Positions 55,950-64,000 of a stretch of DNA of 64,000 bases are shown in pieces. Position numbers and translations under genes: made by a program. Origin of the DNA: Topomyia yanbarensis (Eukaryota > Arthropoda > Insecta > Diptera > Culicidae); the NCBI RefSeq assembly GCF_030247195.1, contig NC_080671.1:412558044-412622043 (forward strand). The letters run 5' to 3'. The notes under the pieces were generated by a model. It worked only from the letters and a program-made list of their open reading frames with translations, ran no database searches and had not been told where the DNA came from. How positions within the stretch are numbered: the stretch's first letter is position 1; each line of letters opens with the position of its first letter.

Positions 55950-58330
55950 GAGCAAATGTGGTTAATCCAGCGATGTCGCCGACCCATCAAAATGAACATA
56001 GGCAACAACAAATGTAGTCACAACAGCAGTAGCAGCACGAACGGCGACAAACCAATAGGGCGTCAAGAAAAGCTAGAGTTTTCGGTGTGCACGCCGGAAT
56101 CAAGCAATATCCAAGAAGACCAGCAGTCTGGGTTGCCTAAAATGATGAAGCTTAGACAAAAAATCGAAGAGTTCTACGAATACGTGAAAAGCAAGGGCAA
56201 GGTGCACGGGCAGACTAGGGATCTGGTGATTTGAATCAAATCCGCCGTAACTGCAGCCGAATGCGAACAGATGGCGTTACTAGAGAAAGCTAAAAACGTC
56301 GAAAAGGCACTGAATACGGAGATAGCGACAAGCCGAAGCCTATGAGACGCCGAAGGGTTACCGGTATTCCCGTTCTGTGAGAAGAGTAAGGTAAACACCT
56401 GGAGAGATGGAGGAACCGACGAAACCCAAGAAGGACGGTGAAGGACAGCGAATCAGCCGACATATTGAGAATGGATGGCAAACCATAGAAACCGCAGAAG
56501 AGAAGAGGAAAAGACGCTCTAGTTGTCAAAGCAAGCGACATCGTGACGCACACTGCGATCCTACAATGGGTGAGAGAGGATCACAAGCTGAAGGAACTAG
56601 GGGAGAACGAAGTAAGAACCAGGCGCACTCAGAATGGTATGATGCTGTTCGAGTTAAAGCAGGATCCATTGATCGAGAGCGCGACCTATCGGCAGAAGCG
56701 GTGGGAGGCGAAGCGAATGTGAAAGCTTTAGTTCAAGAGGCGGTGGTTGAGTGGATGAGATCGCAACGGAGGACGAAGTGAGAAGCGCACTACAAGGAAA
56801 AAAATGTTCCTAAAATCGTGAATAAAGTGCCATGAATTCTGGAACAAACACGTTTTTACGTTACGAAATCAGGACCATGAACAAAAATCATGGCTTTTAT
56901 AATTATGTTCAATTTCTCTTCAGTAACGCCCACATATTGCTTTCATTTGTGGAAATATTTGTTTTTGTTTTGTGAACTTCAGTCACGGATCCTGCCAAGT
57001 TATTTCTAATTCGAATCTCAGTACACGAACTAGTTCACAGCTTTATAAACATTATTCATAAAACCAAGTAGTGAGAACCCCAAGTAGTGTGCGTGATATA
57101 GTTCACAGAACCTGATATCGCGAATGAGTCTTATTTTAATGATCCAGTTCATATTGTCACGTTATTACGAGTAAAAAAATCGCTTGAAAGCAAAAATAAT
57201 GAATCACGATAAGGTGAAGAGAATTTACGAATACCATAATAAAACTGCTGATATCATGAACATTAGTTACATTACTCTTTGAAAGTAAGCTTTAAAATAA
57301 AATATCATGGTAACATGAACAGAAATTACAAAAATCGTGACTAAGATCTTGAAATCATGAACACAAATCACACAACTCGTGACAAAAGTATTTCAAATCG
57401 TGACAAATATCTTGAAATCATTAACATTATTTGTTCTATTCATGACTAAAATATCACGATAACATGAACAGAAGTAACAAAAATCGAAACTAAGATCCTG
57501 AAATCATGAACACACACACACACTTCTCGTGCCAAAAATATTTAAAATCGTGACAAAAACCCTGAAATCACGACCACGAATCATTCTGCTCATGACTAAA
57601 ATATCACAATAACCTGAAAAGAAATTGCGAACATCGCGACAAAAATATTGAAACCATGAACTTTAATCCCGCTAACGTCATGGGAATTCACACGAATTGC
57701 GAATAAACTCTTGAAATCATGAACTACATTTGACTGTCGACTGTGTATTTCCAAATCATGAACAAGAATCATAACTAAATCTAAACATGTCCAGGGAACA
57801 ACAACAGTAACCGAACCAAACATTTTAAAGTAACACCCTGTATATATTCGGGGCGAACTAGTATGTAGAAAACACACAAACAGTTTGATGAATACGAGCT
57901 TTATTATTCATAATTTCAAGAACTTGGTTACGGTTTTCGTAAATCATTAAGTTCACGAAATCGTGACCTTTTGTTCATGAATTTATGAACGGATTTTTTT
58001 CCGTGTAATAGAGCAATATAACCTGGAGAAAGAGCAGATGTCAATCAGGCTGAGGAAGGCGAGTAAGTGGCACACAGCGGTACACTTATCACCAGCTGCA
58101 ACCAACCAGCTTATGTCGTCCGGTAACATCAAAGTCGGATGGTCGGTGTGCTCATTTCGATTGATCCCTAGAGTCACTAAACAAACGGAGAAGCGTTTAA
58201 GATACCTGTGTTTCCGCCAACAGGTAGAAACTTCAGAGGTCTAGACCGATCTGATCTGTGCAGAAAATGTGGAGGTCGGAAAGGACCATATGACTGGAAG
58301 CTTCTTACGCCCAGTGTTCAAATTGCGATA
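55950..58330 (+). pseudogene. R1-type ORF1 (Gag), frameshifted and split
   Basis: The first part reads KMMKLRQKIEEFYEYVKSKG, VHGQTRDLVI and, after a stop, IKSAVTAAECEQM, the coiled-coil start of R1 ORF1. A frame near 56,540-56,700 reads TAILQWVREDHKLKELGENE and TRRTQNGMMLFELKQDP, the conserved central domain. After the insertion the frame resumes LIEQYNLEKEQMSIRLRKAS, then NIKVGWSVC. The zinc-knuckle zone (YLCFRQQ, then DLICAENVEVGKDH) has lost several cysteines. Not functional. Confidence 0.85.
56793..58005. mobile_element. 1213-bp TA-flanked element built of tandem repeats
   Basis: Imperfect inverted ends CAAGGAAAAAAATGTTC and, from the right, CACGGAAAAAAATCCGTTC are flanked by TA (56,791-56,792 and 58,006-58,007). 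Dropping the element and one TA restores the R1 codons ALIEQYNLE. The interior is a series of CATGAAC...ATCGTGAC words in both senses, and between about 57,250 and 57,680 it forms roughly three higher-order units of ~150-170 bp (ATATCACGATAACATGAACA, ...CTTGAAATCATGAACAC). An AC run is at 57,508-57,522. There is no transposase. Confidence 0.82.
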
Positions 58331-58338
58331 GCAGGCTA

Positions 58339-58528
58339 ATGATGATGGAGATAACCCAGCTTATTCTCAATCACTGTTGTGGCAGTTATGGCAGTCAACA
58401 ACAACGGTAACGGGTACGGCAACTGGGTGGTAGATAGTGCAGGGAGATGGCGGCAATACAAATGATGGGCGGTTTCCCTGTCCAAGAAGTCGTGCATAGC
58501 ACACACGAAGGCTCCGTAATCGCTAGGA
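58339..58528 (+). pseudogene. Start of R1 ORF2 (endonuclease N-terminus)
   Basis: The frame opens MEITQLILNHC, matching the MxILQINLNHC start of R1 ORF2. In other frames it continues GNWVVDSAGR and MGGFPVQEVVHSTHEGSVIA, the first third of the endonuclease. It breaks at the poly-C run. Confidence 0.75.
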
Positions 58529-58531
58529 TTA

Positions 58532-58543
58532 CCCCCCCCCCCC
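58532..58543. repeat. Poly-C run at the broken end of the R1 fossil
   Basis: Twelve cytosines mark the end of R1 homology. A second C-rich run (C11, T, C6) is at 60,483-60,500. Confidence 0.85.
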
Positions 58544-59415
58544 AAAGCCAAAATATTTGGATCGAAAAAAACTTAATGCTGATTAATTTGATTACATATG
58601 GTACAGTGATATTTTGGAAGTATATTATCTAATCACTACATTAAGAATCTATTGTTTTAGGTATCATGAGGACTTTTGGAAAATAGTGAGAATTGTATGT
58701 TGTAACTGAACTCTTAGCCGAGGTCCTATAGTTGTCAAATTATTATGACTTCTTTCGAAGGGATGTTCCGAAATATGGATTAGTGACAATGCTTCGAATG
58801 GGAAGCGAAGGTTGATTGTCTATAAACACAAACTTTTTTACTGAAAAATTGGATAATTTTCATTTCTTGTTAAAATGTTTTTTTTTGAGAATGCGTAGAG
58901 TTGACACAAAAACTCAATGTGATTGACAACGATAATAATATTTTGGAAAATGGAAAGAAAATGATAAAAAATAATTTTTCCGTTTGGTCAGGATCGGTTT
59001 TTATGAGCATTTGATTTTGTTGTATAATCAATTATATAAATAGCCTTGAAGCAGGATTAGAAATAATAAAAATTTCAAAATTTCAAAAAGTTAGAGGCAT
59101 ATTTGAGTGTTCAATTGAATGGTGTAATAAAATGTTGTATACGAGGACTCGTTCAGGATTTGCGAGCTTTAGTTGTGAATAAAAGTAAAAATACTGCTCG
59201 AAAAAAATCGTTTGCTGTCACGATCACATTATTTCGGAACTGTCAACTGTTGATGTTTAGTGTCTTTGAAGTATATTACAACGTAAAGTAGCACACGTTT
59301 ATCTCCTAATAAAATATTTTTGGAAAGAAATAATTATGAAGTATATATTCTTCAAACAAACTTAGTTCGAGAATTAACGTCTTCAGCAAAGTTTTCGAAA
59401 ATGCCATTACAAACG
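58544..59415. repeat. Degenerate dispersed repeat
   Basis: This AT-rich stretch contains CTTCAGCAAAGTTTTCG and similar words typical of the same non-coding repeat class as 27-30 kb. No gene is supported; the 62-codon plus frame at 59,103 has no features. Confidence 0.4.
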
Positions 59416-59426
59416 ACTTTGTTGAA

Positions 59427-59583
59427 TGGGGCGGGAAAAGCGTAGTTGGTAAGTCGATTGTCTTGTACGCACATCACCTAGATTCGATTCCCAATCCCCG
59501 CATATAAGGGTAGAAATTTTTCGAACCTGAAAAAGAGCCGAAAGACCCTAAGGTTAACGCTTCTACTATCAAAATAAAAAAAA
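59427..59583 (+). mobile_element. tRNA-related SINE with 11-bp target duplication
   Basis: A polymerase III A-box-like AGCGTAGTTGGTAAG (59,440-59,454) is followed by a B-box-like GATTCGATTCC (59,481-59,491) at tRNA-like spacing, then a non-tRNA body and an A-rich end. The flanks ACTTTGTTGAA (59,416-59,426) and ACTTTGTAGAA (59,584-59,594) form a target duplication with one difference. It is not a functional tRNA: no cloverleaf with matching acceptor arms can be formed. Confidence 0.8.
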
Positions 59584-59670
59584 ACTTTGTAGAAGACATT
59601 CCATAATTAATTTTGAAGAGGACATAAGTATTCCGTAGTGTTCAGAATATCGTAATATATTAGACTATAT

Positions 59671-59896
59671 GGTCGGTGTTAAATCAGACCGGACTAAGTG
59701 ACATTGTGTTGATTGCGAGAAAAACGAATTTAAAGTTTGAATCGCTAATTTGAGATTCATTTTTGCTATTATACTTGCTTATTGTAAAATATTTCAAATC
59801 AGCTTAATAGTCGAATGTTGCTGAAGAAATTATTTATCCAGCGTTTTGATCATCTCATTTTTAAGGTTCTCGACTCGGTCTGACTTAACACCGACC
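59671..59896. mobile_element. MITE of 226 bp, GGTCGGTGTTAAATCAGA ends, copy 2
   Basis: The inverted ends GGTCGGTGTTAAATCAGACC and GGTCTGACTTAACACCGACC belong to the same family as copy 1 at 51,284, here in the opposite orientation. ATAT and ATAG stand at the flanks, a possible 4-bp duplication with one change. Confidence 0.8.
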
Positions 59897-60701
59897 ATAG
59901 TGAAACAAAACTCTTTGAAACAAGTTATTCTGATCTTATTGTTATTGATGAATCTCTTCTGCTGTGCATAAATAATAAAATTAACATTCTATTCAAGGTA
60001 GTCATCAAAGTCTTTATTGAAAAGAACTGGCTTTAAGAAAATTTCTTAAATATTGTTTTGTATCTAGATATATTGCATTTATTTAGCCTTCATATTTTCT
60101 ACAAAGTTTTTATAAATGACATTATCTACAACTTTGCTGAAGACAATCTCTTACTATTTTTGAAGAGTTACTTCTCCATAATCAATTCTAGGAGTTTTCA
60201 TCACCAAAATTGTTATATCAAAATATGAGCTTGTTATGTTGGAAAACTTCTTCGGAGTTGATAAACCTTCAAAGTTGATGATTTCGAAATTATGTGATCT
60301 TGACCGTTAGAAAAGTTTTTGAGCATTTATTCCACTTTAAAATTGCGCTTTGTATTTGCATTCTTTTATAAAACAAATTATAAAAGGCATGTGTTAGACT
60401 AATTTTGTTTCTGAGCATTCACAAATTTATTCAACTTACGTTAAATTTTAGCGTTTTCGAAAACAAACATCGATTTCCATAACCCCCCCCCCCTCCCCCC
60501 TCAAACCAAATTTCTGGCTACGCCACTGGTCGGCGGATTTTCATTGTAGCACGGAAAGTGATGACTGAAATTACTACAGCAAGAATTCTAGTAACAGTTT
60601 CAGTACCTAATGTAACAGTTGTTATTTTTATCGTTCGCTTCGCGCTGGCTCGGGCAGAAACAAAAAGCACACTGAGTTTCGTGACCGTTGTCTTTGGTAG
60701 A
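59897..60701. repeat. Degenerate dispersed repeat with a C-rich run
   Basis: This continues the AT-rich repeat interrupted by the SINE and the MITE (CTACAACTTTGCTGAAGAC near 60,125). The C-rich run at 60,483-60,500 is followed by CTGGCTACGCCACTGG. No gene. Confidence 0.45.
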
Positions 60702-61060
60702 TGAAAATGGCGATTTTCTTCAACTTTTTCTCAATAATTTATTCAACCCTAATAAGCTACAAATTTGTTAAAAGTCAAAAATGTTTTTTTTTTAAATTTA
60801 TTTTTGAAAATTTCAGAGTCAATTTCTAATTTATCACTATTGGATAAGTTCATGCTCTTAAAGAACACGATGTATTCAAAGGTGTAAATACTTTTGAACA
60901 CATCGTGTTCTTTAAGAGCTTGAGCTTATCGAATAATGATAAATTAGAGATTGACTCTGTTAAATTTTCAAAAATAAATTTTCAAAAAACATGTTTGACT
61001 TTTCACAAATTTGTAGCTTATTAGGGTTGAATAAATTATTGACGAAAATCGCCATTTTCA
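60702..61060. repeat. Large palindrome, ~175-bp arms
   Basis: TGAAAATGGCGATTTTC at 60,702 is mirrored by GAAAATCGCCATTTTCA ending at 61,060. The match runs through AATTTATTCAACCCTAATAA and AAAGAACACGATGT to a centre near 60,885. I estimate about 90 percent identity between arms. No clear flanking duplication was found. Confidence 0.88.
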
Positions 61061-61070
61061 ACTTTCAGGA

Positions 61071-61267
61071 TTTTTCAGTCTGAATAATCTAGGCAAACAA
61101 TTTATTTGTAGATTACCTGACGTTTCGGCCATTTTTGGTGACCTTTTTCAAGGGAAAATCTAGTCTTGTCTAGACTAGATTTTCCCTTGAAAAATGTCAC
61201 CAAAAACGGCCGAAACTTTAGGCAATCTACAGATAAATCGATTGCCTAGATTATTCAGACTGAAAAA
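61071..61267. repeat. Second palindrome, ~95-bp arms, adjacent
   Basis: TTTTTCAGTCTGAATAATC at 61,071 is mirrored by GATTATTCAGACTGAAAAA ending at 61,267. Inside are ACGTTTCGGCCATTTTTGG and its inverted form, meeting at TAGTCTTGTCTAGACTA. It lies only 10 bp from the previous palindrome but has a different sequence. Confidence 0.9.
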
Positions 61268-63740
61268 GCCGTAAGTATTTCTTATATTCCTTAGTTTAAA
61301 CTTTGTTTCCAAGGCGAAACATCAAAATTTCTCGTATTTATAAATATGAGCAGAACAACTCATTTCAGCCTTAGTCGTGTTTGATTGTTAAAATTGAAAA
61401 TACTATCATCTTTTCGTTTGCTTTAAAACTAATTTTCAGCAACACAAAAATGTAATGCATATTTCGGTTTTCCCGTTTGTCATATATAGCTAAAAAATAT
61501 TTTTTCCGTGACAGAATGATAGAACCGCTCCTTTTGTGTAGTTTTGGCGCTGTCAATGCTGATGACTAGTATGTTATCTATGTATGATATACATGGCCTC
61601 CAGAATCGCAGAACCTCTGATCCTAGCCCAGCGAACCCATGCATGAAGACGGTACTAATAATGTTGGCTAAGATTCGGCTGTGAAATTCGTTAAACTAGC
61701 CAGTCTAGTTGCATAACTGGATGAAATATCAATAATTCGTCTATTTAATTATCCTAAGATCATGAATTTCCAACGGTGTTTTTTTACTATCCCTCTTGAG
61801 ACCATCACTACATTGAATCTTCAAATCATCACTACCCTTGTCGTGTTTAGCGCACATCACCGTCCCAATTTCCTCCACCGATTTAATATATTCAATCACG
61901 ACCATTCAGCAGCACCTTGGCCACATTATGTCACACGTAGAAAGATTCCTCCCTGTCTATCTCTCGGTAACTACAAGATGGTGATATCCTTTCACGGCGA
62001 CACTCGTGTACAGCCAGACGATGAAGTGTAAGCACACCGGAGTGAAAAACTCGGGGGAAATCAGCTTTCCGCTTATGTCTCTATAATCTATTCATAAAGT
62101 GCCGTTTGTGCGACCCGGCGCACCGGTGGTGGCGAACCGGCGGGGGCCCAGTTGATGACGATGCTGACCCCGGATGATTGCTTTACGGCTGAGTACACAC
62201 GCATGACTTCTAATGGATGAAAGGACATACCGCACGGCAGCGACGACGACGACCGCAGGCGCTATGCCGGGCGGCGCAGCAGGGACGACACCGACGAGAC
62301 CCGACGGAAGGATTTGGCCTTATCAACTGGTTGCCTTTTGCCACTTTTTCTAATTGCGTGTGGTGTCCCGTGTGATGTGATGGTTCGTTCAGTTGAGTGG
62401 CTGCGGTCAATTTTTTCCACATAAACACGTCATAACAGGAAGGGGGTGTAGAGATGTCCGCAGTGTGGGTGTGAATGTGGTTGGGTGCGGATTCGTTTTG
62501 AAGGGACAGCATCCCGATGGGAAGCAGTAGGTACCATTTTTCTTCTCGATGAAGGAACCAGCCGGGCAGAACGGTTTCTGGTTAGTTTGTGCGGGTTTTG
62601 ATTCTTTCAGCTTGATATAAGTTATTTAACACATTGTGTGGACATTTTAGCATCATGTTAACGAGGAGCTTTCTGGATTGAAGCAAATATTTATGGCCCC
62701 AGCGGTAATCATATTTTAGAATAATTATCAAGTCATGTAATCATTAATTTAATTTGAATTGTCTTTTAAATTGCTAATGTATTGTTCAGCTTTGAGGGCT
62801 TTCTGTTTTCTAGATTTTTGAAATTGAATAGGAGCGGTTTCAGAAAAAAATTTCGGAGGAGGTCCGAAATTTCGATTTTGAAATGTCCATTGTACAATAT
62901 GTAATAAGTAATCACCTCATTTAATTACAATCAGTTTTGGTGGTCGAATGAGGTTTGGAATGATTTTGAGATTAGAACGAATTAAAATTGAAATTCCTTT
63001 TAAAATTTATCAACAATTTAAAAATTTTCGTGGGGTCCGGACCCTCAGGACCTGTAAATTTAAGCATTTTGAACCCGTAATAATTATTTTAATTGAAAAA
63101 TTGTAATTTTAATGTTTGCATTATTTTATAATCATGAGAGGATCGGATGATATGGGAATTTACTGTGAGACCGAACATTTCAACTCGTAGCTCCGGAACA
63201 ACAAGTCGGATCAGTAAAAAAATCAATGTCATCAATGTCATCTAACTCAAAACTCCTAAACCAGAACTCCGATCCACCTGAAATTCGATGGCAGACTGTA
63301 TGTTCTACCGGAGGAGGCAAAAATTGTCGTTGGTCTTACCCTTGCGTTTGTTTTTCGCAAATCATGGGATTCAGATCTATGTGAAATGCCTCGTGCATGT
63401 ATATTTGTGAATAGTGCTATTGCCACATGTCTTATATCCGACCTCATTATTCTCAATATTTGTGCTGTCACAGTCGTTAATAATACAAAAAAGGTAATAT
63501 TTGCATATTTGTCGAATAATAAACCATCACCTCCTGATATTTGGAAAGAGTTGTATCCTATTGTCGTAGAAATATTCCCATAATCGGCAGTGATGCAAAT
63601 GCGCACCTCATAATTTGAGCTGCTCAGACTTCAATTTGAGAGGCACTGAATCGATGAAATACTTAAGTAGTACAAATTTGCTTATATTTAATATAGGAAA
63701 TCACCCATTATTTACACGAGCTGGCCGGTGTTAGATATAA
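61268..63740. other. Unique non-coding sequence with a GC-rich part
   Basis: From 61,560 to 62,600 the sequence is less AT-rich, with a GC-rich core at 62,100-62,320. The open frames there (plus 61,762-62,031, minus 62,512-62,210) show low-complexity composition and no domain, so I do not call genes. At 63,140-63,240 a partial copy of the dispersed repeat at 28.8 kb is present (ATGGGAATTTACTGTGAGAC, GTAGCTCCGGAACAACAAGT). Confidence 0.4.
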
Positions 63741-64000
63741 CTCTTTGCTGTGACGGTATCACGCTTGAGTTGGCCAAACAAGGTCGAACCGTCGTTATAT
63801 GATCATAAGGACATCGTCCTCGATCATTTAAACGTCTCGCTAGATATCGTCACATATCGCAATCAGAAATATACGAACTGGGACCTCCACGAAGAGGGTT
63901 TGGCGACTCCAACGATTGAATCTCCAGGTGACTTGGATGAAGTCGTGGATAAAACAATCTCACTCAATATAGCAGTATTCAAGGAGGCTTGTTCGCTTCG
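63741..64000 (+). pseudogene. Non-LTR ORF2 piece, end of endonuclease and linker, cut by window end
   Basis: The frame stays open from 63,741 to the end of the window. It contains YDHKDIVLDHLNVSLDI, then YRNQKYTNWDLHEEGL and DLDEVVDKTISLNIAVFKEA. A TDW-like residue cluster followed by a D-L-x-x-V-x-x...A...AC pattern is usual between the endonuclease and RT of Jockey- and I-type elements. Whether the element is intact cannot be judged from this piece. Confidence 0.6.

Larger units (their letters stand above)
55740..58530 (+). mobile_element. R1-clade non-LTR fossil, 5' part only
   Basis: A leader of R1 type (GGTACTGGCTGCC..., GGGCCTCGAGTCGGGACCC) is followed by ORF1 and the first ~60 codons of ORF2. 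A 1213-bp element splits ORF1. The fossil ends at a poly-C run; the remainder of the endonuclease and all RT are missing. As in the element at the start of the window, the 3' side has been lost. Confidence 0.82.

Noticed and set aside
59427..59583. A tRNA gene
   Set aside because: A- and B-box-like words are present but no cloverleaf or acceptor pairing can be formed; the target duplication and A-rich end show a SINE.
61762..62512. Genes on either strand in the GC-rich patch
   Set aside because: The frames are low in complexity, overlap each other on opposite strands and show no domain or clear splice pattern.
1..64000. Endogenous viral elements (for example flavivirus- or rhabdovirus-like)
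   Set aside because: No open frame showed polymerase, nucleoprotein or glycoprotein motifs; all polymerase-like frames are retrotransposon RTs.

Overview
The window looks like a piece of a large, AT-rich, transposon-dominated dipteran genome, most likely a culicine (Aedes-like) mosquito. The evidence is DD37E mariner elements with mosquito-type transposases, R1 and Jockey/CR1-type non-LTR fossils, a BEL/Pao fossil, a tRNA-related SINE, many short inverted-repeat elements with TA target duplications, and the familiar culicine non-coding repeats. The species assignment is recall-based inference; no search was run. No bacterial, organellar or viral signal was seen, and no confirmed multi-exon cellular gene. 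One possible secreted-protein gene (41.36-40.85 kb, minus) and one well-formed core promoter (50.15-50.20 kb, plus) are the only candidates for host gene parts.

Layout. 0.4-3.5 kb: minus-strand non-LTR fossil (ORF1, endonuclease, start of RT). 4.15-6.26 kb: plus-strand Jockey RT fossil split by a broken DD37E mariner (4550-5717, TA duplication). 6.77-7.05 kb: short inverted-repeat element. 9.45-10.74 kb: second broken DD37E mariner. 14.4-14.8 kb: scrap of R1-like RT. 18.15-20.86 kb: element with ~500-bp terminal inverted repeats holding a transposase-like fragment. 24.8-30.4 kb: satellite-like and dispersed repeats. 30,395-34,592: the most striking object, an apparently intact Transib element (the RAG1-related superfamily) with CACAGTG termini, a perfect 5-bp duplication CAATG, a spliced 648-residue transposase frame without stops, and ~900-bp inverted arms that contain the promoter and the first codons of the transposase. 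36.5-38.6 kb: Ty3/gypsy scrap abutting a minus-strand BEL/Pao fossil. 42.3-47.6 kb: repeats carrying two full-length insertions of a non-LTR element that has only ORF1 (a half-LINE), one per strand, each with its own target-site duplication and a shared 3' hairpin. One of them is interrupted by a 71-bp palindrome flanked by TA. 51.3-53.8 kb: short elements and a ~340-360-bp tandem repeat resembling the 5' region of the first non-LTR fossil. 55.7-58.5 kb: R1 fossil split by a 1.2-kb TA-flanked element made largely of tandem repeats. 59-61.3 kb: decayed repeats with a SINE (11-bp duplication), a short element and two adjacent palindromes. 63.7 kb to the end: part of another non-LTR ORF2.

The genes do not form a pathway; the region is a stratified record of insertions into insertions. 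The relative order can be read at several places: Jockey before mariner, R1 before the tandem-repeat element, ORF1-only element before the 71-bp palindrome, satellite array before its inserted short element. The youngest-looking autonomous element is the Transib copy, whose arms are nearly identical and whose reading frame is open.
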